Positions 1 through 5,410 of a DNA stretch of 11,223 nucleotides are shown here, one piece after another. Numbering within the stretch: position 1 is the stretch's first letter; each line of letters opens with the position of its first letter. The stretch lies in the NCBI GenBank assembly GCA_963854815.1, contig CAWLAN010000089.1, positions 1-11,223 of the forward strand. Direction: 5' to 3'. Origin of the DNA: UBA1146 sp963854815. GTDB lineage: Bacteria > Planctomycetota > UBA8108 > UBA1146. A model generated the notes under the pieces. That model ran no database searches, was not told the DNA's origin, and was given only the letters and a program-made list of their open reading frames with translations. The position numbers were made by a program, and so were the translations under genes.

Positions 1-443
1 AGTCCGATGACCAGCAGAGTCTTTCCCTCGAGTTCAATACCGACCAGGTTCTCTCGGTCCCATCCTCCAGTTGACATCCTGGCGTGCCCCTGGGGAATGT
101 TCCTGGCAAGAGCAAACATCAACCCGATGGCGTGTTCTGCTGCCGCATTGGAATTCGCTGCAGGAGTGTTCATGACCAGAACCCCTCGCTCAGCAGCCGC
201 ATCACAATCGATGTTATCGACACCGGCACCTGCCCTGCAAATACATCGGAGGTCCGGAGCCTTATCGAGAAGTTCTGCAGTGATCTGGGTTCCGGAACGC
301 AGGATCCAGCCTGATATCGATCCCAGGCTCGACTCCACCTGATCGACACCCTCTATCACCTTCAGACCAGCCCCCACCAGAATCTGTTTGGTCGCAACTG
401 GAAGCGGATCGGAGATCAATACGGTTGTTTCGGAGGCATTCAA
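1..443 (-). CDS. serA: D-3-phosphoglycerate dehydrogenase, N-terminal 147 residues (cut by window edge)
   Basis: NAD-dependent oxidation of 3-phosphoglycerate to 3-phosphohydroxypyruvate, the first step of serine synthesis in the cytoplasm. Reading the minus strand from 443 gives a D-2-hydroxyacid dehydrogenase N-terminal domain. RSGTQITAELLDKAP (residues 49-63) is followed by RAGAGVDNID (70-79) and NTPAANSNAAAEHA (92-105), then ALARNIP and GW. The frame reaches LEGKTLLVIG, where the NAD-binding Rossmann fold begins, and leaves the window. The start is a TTG at 443-441. No in-frame ATG is available nearby, and AAAGGA lies 9 nt upstream. The gene follows fabF by 54 bp with no terminator between, so it is probably the next gene of the fatty-acid operon. 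The NAD domain and any ACT or ASB regulatory domain lie outside the window. Other 2-hydroxyacid dehydrogenases share this fold, but the RAGAGVDNID block is typical of SerA. Confidence 0.88.
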   Translation of the reverse strand, partial: MNASETTVLISDPLPVATKQILVGAGLKVIEGVDQVESSLGSISGWILRSGTQITAELLDKAPDLRCICRAGAGVDNIDCDAAAERGVLVMNTPAANSNAAAEHAIGLMFALARNIPQGHARMSTGGWDRENLVGIELEGKTLLVIG

Positions 444-452
444 TTGAGGGGG

Positions 453-458
453 TCCTTT
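453..458 (-). promoter_or_regulatory. Ribosome binding site supporting the TTG start of serA
   Basis: AAAGGA on the minus strand sits 9 nt before the TTG at 443-441. It decides the start, because the open frame continues upstream without another convincing initiation codon. The 54-bp gap between the fabF stop and serA contains this site and no visible terminator or promoter. Confidence 0.6.
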
Positions 459-497
459 CGGGGGAGATGAGCGCCTATTCGCGGGATATGGAGCAGA

Positions 498-1739
498 TCA
501 ATCCTGGAACCGTCCAACGCAGAGGCATGCGTTGTGCCCTCCGAAACCGAACGAGTTCGAGAGAGCCACTTCGATCTGGGCTTCGCGTGGTTCGTCGGGA
601 ACAGTATCCAGATCACATGCAGGATCAGGATCTACTTGATTGATTGTTGCTGGCACTACACCCTCACGGATTCCAAGAGCCACGGCAGCAAGTTCGACTG
701 CTCCCGATGCACCCAGCAGGTGTCCGACCTGCGATTTCGTCGAACTGACCATGAGCCGTTCGGCGTGATCTCCGAACAACTGACGAATCGCAGCCATTTC
801 CATCACATCATTGAGTGGAGTTGAAGTGCCATGGGCATTGATATAATTGACATCCTCGAGGTTCCTGCCGCTTTGATCGACCGCAGCCCTCATCACCTCG
901 ATGGCCATCTTCGAATCCGGATCGGGAGCGGTGATGTGATGAGCATCATCAGTACTTCCGAATCCAAGAACCTCACAGTAGATCTTTGCTCCCCGACGCC
1001 TGGCATGTTCCAGTTCCTCGAGGAGGAATATTGCTCCCCCCTCGCCCATGACAAAGCCATCACGACTCGTCTGGAAAGGCCGCATGGCGGTGGAAGGATC
1101 GTCATTGCGAGTCGACATCGCCTTCATCGCGCAGAATCCACCGATTCCGAGAGGGGTGATGGCAGCCTCGCTACCACCTGCGAGTACCGCATCGCAACGG
1201 CCAGAGATCACGCTCTCCAGAGCCATTCCGAGAGCGTGCTGGCTGGAGGCGCAGGCCGAAACGGTGGAAAAATTGGAGCCCTGAAAGCCGTGCTGAATGG
1301 CGATCTGCCCGGCACCTGCATTGAGCATCATCTTCGGGACGAAATATGGTGAAATCCTGCTGGGGCCTCGATTCATGTAATTTTCGTGCTGCGTCTCCAT
1401 CACGCCGAGTCCACCAATTCCGGAACCGGTGATGACTCCGTATCGACTGGGATCGCCCGAGGGGTCTAACCCGCCATCTTCCATCGCCTCGGATGCAGCC
1501 ACCATGGCGAACTGGGCAAACCGATCGAGTTGGCGGAGAGTTTTACGACTGATGGAACTTTCGGGATCGAAATCCGAGACTTCCATGGCAAAACGGGTCC
1601 GGAACTCCGATGCATCAAAGAGGGTGATGGGGCCGACACCGTTACGACCCTCCAGGATGCCATTCCAGAAGGCCGCCAGATCGTGTCCGATCGGCGAAAC
1701 CACGCCGATTCCGGTGATAACGACCCTTCGCCTGCTCAT
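498..1739 (-). CDS. fabF: 3-oxoacyl-[acyl-carrier-protein] synthase II (413 aa)
   Basis: Condensing enzyme that joins malonyl-ACP to a growing acyl-ACP with loss of CO2, giving 3-oxoacyl-ACP in type II fatty-acid synthesis. The protein starts MSRRRVVITGIGVVSPIG, as the family does, and is full length (E. coli FabF is about 412 residues). The Cys-His-His triad is visible: Cys163 in STVSACASS, His303 in NAHGTSTPLND and His340 in STKSQVGHLLGASGA, with Lys335 just before it. The C terminus carries the glycine-rich NSFGFGGHNA block. The ATG at 1739 has GGAGGAT 7 nt upstream. It follows acpP by 25 bp, the usual acpP-fabF pairing of enzyme with its carrier substrate. That short gap can fold in two ways that expose or hide the fabF Shine-Dalgarno site. 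FabB is the main alternative name, but the gene position and length favour FabF. Confidence 0.97.
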   Translation of the reverse strand: MSRRRVVITGIGVVSPIGHDLAAFWNGILEGRNGVGPITLFDASEFRTRFAMEVSDFDPESSISRKTLRQLDRFAQFAMVAASEAMEDGGLDPSGDPSRYGVITGSGIGGLGVMETQHENYMNRGPSRISPYFVPKMMLNAGAGQIAIQHGFQGSNFSTVSACASSQHALGMALESVISGRCDAVLAGGSEAAITPLGIGGFCAMKAMSTRNDDPSTAMRPFQTSRDGFVMGEGGAIFLLEELEHARRRGAKIYCEVLGFGSTDDAHHITAPDPDSKMAIEVMRAAVDQSGRNLEDVNYINAHGTSTPLNDVMEMAAIRQLFGDHAERLMVSSTKSQVGHLLGASGAVELAAVALGIREGVVPATINQVDPDPACDLDTVPDEPREAQIEVALSNSFGFGGHNACLCVGRFQD

Positions 1740-1746
1740 CGTGAAG

Positions 1747-1773
1747 ATCCTCCGAAGGAGTCGATCACTCCTT
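1747..1773 (-). promoter_or_regulatory. Competing hairpins at the acpP stop / fabF ribosome binding site
   Basis: On the minus strand AAGGAGT (1773-1767, spanning the last acpP codons and stop) and ACTCCTT (1761-1755) form a perfect 7-bp stem with a 5-nt loop. The same ACTCC can instead pair with GGAG of the fabF Shine-Dalgarno site (within 1747-1753) as a 4-bp stem with a 3-nt loop. The two pairings exclude each other. Whether they tune fabF relative to acpP is inference; there is no T-tract, so it is not an intrinsic terminator. Confidence 0.4.
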
Positions 1774-2118
1774 GACGATGTGCCCGTCGATGTAGGCGAT
1801 GGCGTCTCCCACCGTCTTCAACTTCTCTGCATCTTCATCCGGGATTTTCATGTCGAACTTATCCTCGAGATGCATCAGCAATTCGACAATATCAAGGCTG
1901 TCAGCTCCGAGATCTGTCTGGAGGGCTGCCTCATCCTTGACCTTGTCCGGTGCCACATCGAGTTTTTCCGCGATGATTTCCTTGACCTTATCTGCAACAC
2001 TCTTGGCAGATTCTGGTGTTGCGGAGTCGGGCGTTACCTTCTTGAGACGGTTCGTCTCCTGTTCTTGCGTTGCTTCCGCCGAGGGTTCTTCGGCCGAAGG
2101 TTCTTCTGCTGGATTCAT
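1765..2118 (-). CDS. acpP: Acyl carrier protein with an acidic N-terminal extension (117 aa)
   Basis: Carries growing acyl chains as thioesters on a 4'-phosphopantetheine arm and hands them between FabD, FabF, FabG and, at the end, PlsX. The carrier domain runs from about residue 40 (SVADKVKEIIAEKL) to the end. Ser74 in GADSLDIVEL is the attachment site, followed by the acidic helix II that docks partner enzymes. Ordinary ACPs have about 77 residues. Here about 38 extra residues precede the domain, rich in Glu, Pro, Ser and Ala, with the short repeat PAEE-PSAEE-PSAEA. The long form looks genuine: the ATG at 2118 has a near-perfect AAGGAGG 6 nt upstream, and I find no ATG, GTG or TTG codon in frame at the domain boundary. 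The gene lies between fabG (161 bp upstream) and fabF (25 bp downstream). A candidate internal promoter in the upstream gap would allow extra ACP expression. Confidence 0.95.
   Translation of the reverse strand: MNPAEEPSAEEPSAEATQEQETNRLKKVTPDSATPESAKSVADKVKEIIAEKLDVAPDKVKDEAALQTDLGADSLDIVELLMHLEDKFDMKIPDEDAEKLKTVGDAIAYIDGHIVKE
2071..2112 (-). repeat. Imperfect 15-bp tandem repeat in the acpP 5' coding region
   Basis: Read on the minus strand, a 12-nt unit encoding PAEE is followed by two 15-nt units encoding PSAEE and PSAEA. The two complete units differ at third positions (CCT/CCC, GCC/GCG) and at the last codon (GAA/GCA). The third-position differences suggest an older duplication kept at the protein level. 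The repeat lies wholly within the N-terminal extension of the acyl carrier protein. Confidence 0.7.
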
Positions 2119-2232
2119 CGGGTTCCTCCTTCTGACGGGCCGACCACATGCAGTGCTCGGGGGGTTTCCTGATTTTTCTTGGAGCCCGACTCCTCGCCAA
2201 CTGCGGCGATGGAGATAGCCCCTGCAATCGTC

Positions 2233-2263
2233 ACGATTCTAGGCATCCATGCAGAATCGTCCA
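2233..2263 (-). promoter_or_regulatory. Palindrome and candidate internal promoter upstream of acpP
   Basis: The 161-bp fabG-acpP gap is the largest in the fab cluster. It contains ACGATTCT (2260-2253) and its exact complement AGAATCGT (2240-2233), separated by 12 nt. The inner bases can add GCA/TGC around a TGGA loop. A -10-like TAGAAT (2241-2236, 5 of 6 consensus matches) overlaps the downstream arm. A -35-like TGGACG (2263-2258, 4 of 6) lies 16 nt before it. This could be a promoter with an operator over its -10, or an RNA hairpin between fabG and acpP. No T-run follows, so an intrinsic terminator is unlikely. The rest of the gap, apart from the acpP Shine-Dalgarno site, shows nothing I recognise. 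Confidence 0.4.
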
Positions 2264-2279
2264 GTATCAAATCCGCAGG

Positions 2280-3014
2280 TCAACAGGCAAGTCCACCATC
2301 TACCCGGATCACCTCTCCTGTGACGTAACTGGCCTCATCGCTGGCCAGAAATAGCACGGTTCCAGCCACTTCCTCGACGGTTCCGGGACGTCCGGCAGGG
2401 ATTCTCTCTATCAGCACCTGGCGCGCTTTTTCGGGTAAATCGGCCAACATATCAGTATCGATCATTCCCGGTGCCACCGCATTCACGGTGATGTTGCGGC
2501 TGGCAACCTCCTGGGCGAGCGACTTCACGAGGCCGATCAATCCAGCCTTGCTGGCCGCATAATTGCCCTGACCCGGATTCCCGGTCAGGCCAATCACACT
2601 CGTCACGGCGATGATGCGACCACTCCGATTTCGAATCATCGGCAGCACCGCTTCCCGAACACAGAGGAAGGCTCCCTTGAGATTGGTGTCGAGGACTTCA
2701 TCCCAATCCTCGTCCTTGAGAGCTATCACCAGTTTGTCACGAGTGATTCCGGCATTGGCCACCACCACATCGAGACCTTCCAGGATCTCGAGGGCAGCGG
2801 CGAAAAAATTCTGGACGCTGTCTGTGTTGGTAACATCGAGCGCCAATCCATGTACTTCGCCATCGATTTGGGAGGCTACCTCAGCAGCGGTCTCGCCATT
2901 TCTGCCGGAGATCACAACGCGAGCACCTGCGGCCGCGAATGCTGTTCCAATCGCTCTCCCGATGCCCCGGGTTCCTCCGGTCACGATGACCGATCTATCT
3001 TTGAAATTCATCAT
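2280..3014 (-). CDS. fabG: 3-oxoacyl-[acyl-carrier-protein] reductase (244 aa)
   Basis: NADPH-dependent short-chain dehydrogenase/reductase that reduces 3-oxoacyl-ACP to (3R)-hydroxyacyl-ACP after each condensation. The cofactor-binding TGGTRGIGRAIG is at residues 12-23 and NAG at 87-89. The catalytic set is complete: Asn111, Ser139 (VTSVIG), Tyr152 and Lys156 (NYAASKAG). Length and the C-terminal YVTGEVIRVDGG match the family (E. coli FabG is 244 aa). The ATG at 3014 overlaps the fabD stop by 4 nt (ATGA), and AAGGA lies 8 nt before it, so translation is probably coupled to fabD. A second ATG follows at once (3011). Lone FabG-like proteins can act on other substrates, but the fab context makes the assignment firm. 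Confidence 0.97.
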   Translation of the reverse strand: MMNFKDRSVIVTGGTRGIGRAIGTAFAAAGARVVISGRNGETAAEVASQIDGEVHGLALDVTNTDSVQNFFAAALEILEGLDVVVANAGITRDKLVIALKDEDWDEVLDTNLKGAFLCVREAVLPMIRNRSGRIIAVTSVIGLTGNPGQGNYAASKAGLIGLVKSLAQEVASRNITVNAVAPGMIDTDMLADLPEKARQVLIERIPAGRPGTVEEVAGTVLFLASDEASYVTGEVIRVDGGLAC

Positions 3015-3985
3015 GTGACAGTTCCTTCCAGGATCTCCTCGATGCTCTCTCTTGCCAGGAGGGAATGGGTAGGGATGCTCCGATCGACTTGCTTCACAAG
3101 GCCTGCGACGACCTGGCCGGGCCCCGGTTCGATCACTTCATCGAGTCCATCTCTGACCAACGCACGGAGAGTCGGCTCCCATAGTACCGGGGATTCGATC
3201 TGCTGAAGCAAGCACTGTCGAATCCGTGACGGATCATCGATCGGTTGCCCGAGTACGTTGGGGTAGAAATGCAACCTGGGTGGCTGGATTTGCAGTTCTT
3301 CGAGCAAAGGTGCCAGTTCCTCGGTGGCCGTGGCCATCAGTGGAGAATGGTACGCCCCGGCCACCTCCAGTTCGACGATTCGGCGAGCTCCCATTTCGCT
3401 GGCCGCATCGGCGGCTTTCCTGACCGCCTCGACCTCGCCACTGATCACGATCTGGGTGGTGGCATTGACGTTGGCGATCGCCACCACGCCCTCGGCCTGA
3501 GCGTCCTGCACCGCCTCGCGGACCTGATCCAGTTCCAGCCCGAGGATCGATGTCATCGTTCCCTCGACCTGATCACAGGCGCACTGCATCGCCTTGCCGC
3601 GAGCGATCACAATCTCGAGAGCATCCTCGAAGCGTATCGACCCCGCGAACACGAGAGCGCTGTACTCGCCGAGGGACAATCCCGCCGTCGCCTGCGCCCG
3701 CAACAGATGGCTGCCACCAGACTGTTCGAGGACCTGTATGACTGCCATCGATGCAACGAAGATGGCCGGCTGGCTGAACTCGGTGGAATTGAGTCTCTCG
3801 CGCGGACCCGATGCACAGATATCGGCAAGGTCTTCCCCCATGCGGTCGCCAGCGACATCGAACAGTTCCCTGGCGACCGGATAGGATTCCACCAGATCTG
3901 CGGCCATGCCGACGAACTGGCTTCCCTGTCCGGGGAAGAGAACCGCTCTCCGATGAGCGGGTCGGGCTGCGGAAGGACCCGTCAT
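3011..3985 (-). CDS. fabD: Malonyl-CoA:ACP transacylase (324 aa)
   Basis: Moves the malonyl group from malonyl-CoA to ACP, supplying the extender for FabF. FPGQGSQ at residues 17-23 begins the alpha/beta hydrolase-like domain. The nucleophile is Ser104 in GLSLGEYSAL. Arg129 (ARGKAMQ) would bind the malonyl carboxylate, His213 in AGAYHSPLM completes the Ser-His pair, and GPGQVVAGL lies near the C terminus. Most FabD proteins have GHSxGE; here the residue before the nucleophile is Leu103. I recall the same GLSLGE in planctomycete FabD proteins, so this looks like lineage variation and not loss of function. GGAG lies 5 nt before the ATG at 3985. It sits 28 bp after plsX and overlaps fabG. The first 12 residues (TGPSAARPAHRR) extend a little beyond E. 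coli FabD. Confidence 0.96.
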   Translation of the reverse strand: MTGPSAARPAHRRAVLFPGQGSQFVGMAADLVESYPVARELFDVAGDRMGEDLADICASGPRERLNSTEFSQPAIFVASMAVIQVLEQSGGSHLLRAQATAGLSLGEYSALVFAGSIRFEDALEIVIARGKAMQCACDQVEGTMTSILGLELDQVREAVQDAQAEGVVAIANVNATTQIVISGEVEAVRKAADAASEMGARRIVELEVAGAYHSPLMATATEELAPLLEELQIQPPRLHFYPNVLGQPIDDPSRIRQCLLQQIESPVLWEPTLRALVRDGLDEVIEPGPGQVVAGLVKQVDRSIPTHSLLARESIEEILEGTVT

Positions 3986-4013
3986 CCTGACTCCATCCCT
4001 GGAAGAAGAGTGA

Positions 4014-5081
4014 TTATCCCCTGGGGCTCTCGAGGCTTTCGGCTTCGGGGCGTTGATTCTCGATCATCTCCATCTCTCGCTGGATCGAATCGATCACCTC
4101 CTGCTGGACCCCGGTCTCGATCATACGCAGAGTCCACAGGATCCCGTTGGAGACCGCTCGTTCATCGCTACGGCCATGACCGATGGTACAAACCCCTCGA
4201 GGTCCCAGAAGCGGGGCTCCTCCGTATTCGGCATAGTCGAATCGGGTCCGGATCTTGTGCAATCCACGTCGAAGCAGTGCCTTCAAGGGTCCGAAATCGA
4301 TCTCGGATTGATCGAGTTGGGATCCCATCTCGTTGGAGATCAACTGAAACAGTGCTTCCGAGAATCCTTCTGCGGATTTGAGCACGATGTTGCCGACGAA
4401 TCCGTCGCAAACGACCACATCGACATCGGCATGGAAGATATCTCCACCCTCGACGTTGCCGCAAAAGTTCATGCTGCTGTTGGCCAGCAACTGATAGGTC
4501 TCCTTGGCAAGAGTGTGTCCCTTGTCCTTTTCCGAACCGACGTTGAGCAGACCTACTCTGGGATTCTCGACACCGTAGGCACGACGAAGAACGGCCGACG
4601 ACATGATGGCATTCTGCAGCAAATGGATCGGCTTACACTCCACATTGGCACCACCGTCACAGAGCATCACGGGACGCTCACCACACGGCAGTGGCAACGC
4701 GATGGCTGGACGACGCACTCCCTCCTGCATCCCGAGTTGCACCGAGCAGGCAGCGACCATCGCCCCGGTATTTCCGGCGCTGAAGATGCCATCGGCTCGA
4801 TTTTCTTTCAGCAGTCCAACCGTGACCGCCAGGGAGGAGTCTGGTTTGTTACGAAGAGCATCGACCGGAGAATCTTCCATCGTGACCCACTCGGAGCAGG
4901 GGACCACCTCGAGACGATCGTCCTTGAAGTCGACGGAATCGATTTCACCCTGGACCAGTTCCGGAACTCCTACCAGAGTTACCTGGAGTTCTGAATTCTC
5001 TCTGAGAGCACGGATGGCACCACGTACAGAGACGGCCGGAGACTGATCCCCACCCATGGCATCGATTGCGATGAGAGGCAT
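4014..5081 (-). CDS. plsX: Phosphate acyltransferase, acyl-ACP:phosphate transacylase (355 aa)
   Basis: Converts acyl-ACP and inorganic phosphate to acyl-phosphate, which PlsY uses to acylate glycerol-3-phosphate in the first step of phospholipid synthesis. It is a soluble, peripherally membrane-associated enzyme. Family blocks are present in order: DAMGGD (residues 7-12), SAGNTGA (101-107), DGGAN (142-146), NVGSE (180-184), GNVEG (208-212), DGFVGN (226-231) and EYGGAPLLG (285-293). Length is usual for PlsX. The start at 5081 has GGGAGGGAG just upstream, and the first residues MPLIAIDAMGGD match the family. It follows rpmF by 21 bp, the classic rpmF-plsX linkage. The next gene is fabD; the fabH usually found between them is missing. 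The charged 20-residue tail (EMIENQRPEAESLESPRG) is probably variable. Confidence 0.97.
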   Translation of the reverse strand: MPLIAIDAMGGDQSPAVSVRGAIRALRENSELQVTLVGVPELVQGEIDSVDFKDDRLEVVPCSEWVTMEDSPVDALRNKPDSSLAVTVGLLKENRADGIFSAGNTGAMVAACSVQLGMQEGVRRPAIALPLPCGERPVMLCDGGANVECKPIHLLQNAIMSSAVLRRAYGVENPRVGLLNVGSEKDKGHTLAKETYQLLANSSMNFCGNVEGGDIFHADVDVVVCDGFVGNIVLKSAEGFSEALFQLISNEMGSQLDQSEIDFGPLKALLRRGLHKIRTRFDYAEYGGAPLLGPRGVCTIGHGRSDERAVSNGILWTLRMIETGVQQEVIDSIQREMEMIENQRPEAESLESPRG

Positions 5082-5102
5082 GTCACTCCCTCCCGGGAGA
5101 GC

Positions 5103-5285
5103 TTAGAAATCTTCGACTGCCAGCAGCGTGCGGCCTCGATAGGTGCCGCAGTTGTCACAGATGCTGTGGGGCAGGGTGAGAGAATTGCAACGAGAACAGT
5201 GCGTGTGGCTCACCGGACGAATTGCATCATGCGCCCGTCGCTTGCGCTTTCTGGCTTTATTCGTCTTGCGCTTAGGTACTGCCAC
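5103..5285 (-). CDS. rpmF: 50S ribosomal protein L32 (60 aa, GTG start)
   Basis: Small structural protein of the large ribosomal subunit. The protein begins (M)AVPKRKTNKARKRKRRAH, the characteristic basic L32 start, and has the usual length of about 60 residues. Two CxxC pairs (Cys30/Cys33 and Cys43/Cys46) form the zinc-binding form of L32, not the cysteine-free variant made under zinc shortage. The start is a GTG at 5285-5283, chosen because AVPKRK follows directly and GGAG lies 8 nt upstream. The frame stays open further upstream, but that stretch is the promoter and leader and matches no L32. It is the first gene of the rpmF-plsX-fab operon. The yceD-type gene (DUF177) often found before rpmF is absent; alaS ends 125 bp upstream. 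Confidence 0.96.
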   Translation of the reverse strand: MAVPKRKTNKARKRKRRAHDAIRPVSHTHCSRCNSLTLPHSICDNCGTYRGRTLLAVEDF

Positions 5286-5324
5286 GACTACTGCTCCGTA
5301 TTCAACTTCAGGGGCCGATTTCCG

Positions 5325-5358
5325 GGCTCGCAACCTGGCAAACCGCCGATTGCGAACC
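5325..5358 (-). promoter_or_regulatory. Stem-loop at the 5' end of the rpmF operon leader
   Basis: On the minus strand GGTTCGCAA (5358-5350) pairs with TTGCGAGCC (5333-5325) over 9 bp including one G-U. An inner GGC/GCC stem lies inside the 16-nt loop. The predicted transcription start (about 5359) falls right at the base of the stem, so the mRNA would begin with this hairpin. It ends about 40 nt before the GTG of rpmF and no T-tract follows. It may stabilise the message or act as a binding site, possibly for L32 itself; that role is inference. Confidence 0.5.
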
Positions 5359-5365
5359 AACCGGG

Positions 5366-5394
5366 ATGGTAGGAGTGGCAATCAATTCGGTCAA
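5366..5394 (-). promoter_or_regulatory. Sigma70-like promoter of the rpmF-plsX-fab operon
   Basis: The minus strand reads TTGACC (5394-5389), a 17-nt spacer, then TACCAT (5371-5366). The -35 matches consensus at 5 of 6 positions and the -10 at 4 of 6, with ideal spacing. It lies in the 125-bp gap between the alaS stop and the rpmF start. The predicted start near 5359 gives a leader of about 74 nt. No terminator separates it from alaS, so read-through is also possible. Confidence 0.6.
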
Positions 5395-5410
5395 GGAGAA
5401 CCGTCGTCGA

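Noticed and set aside
444..497. Possible terminator between fabF and serA
   Set aside because: No stable GC-rich stem followed by a T-run is present, and serA has its own ribosome binding site and reads on in the same direction.
3245..4381. Long plus-strand open frame of 378 codons opposite fabD and plsX
   Set aside because: It is antisense to two genes with complete family motifs, spans their junction, and its translation has no recognisable domain. It is a codon-bias shadow.
4053..4994. Plus-strand open frame of 313 codons opposite plsX
   Set aside because: It is entirely antisense to plsX and has low-complexity, His/Gln-rich content with no family resemblance.
5286..5381. In-frame upstream extension of rpmF to a TTG, giving 92 residues
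   Set aside because: The extra 32 residues are translated from the promoter and leader hairpin. L32 begins at AVPKRK, and the GTG at 5285 has a properly spaced GGAG.
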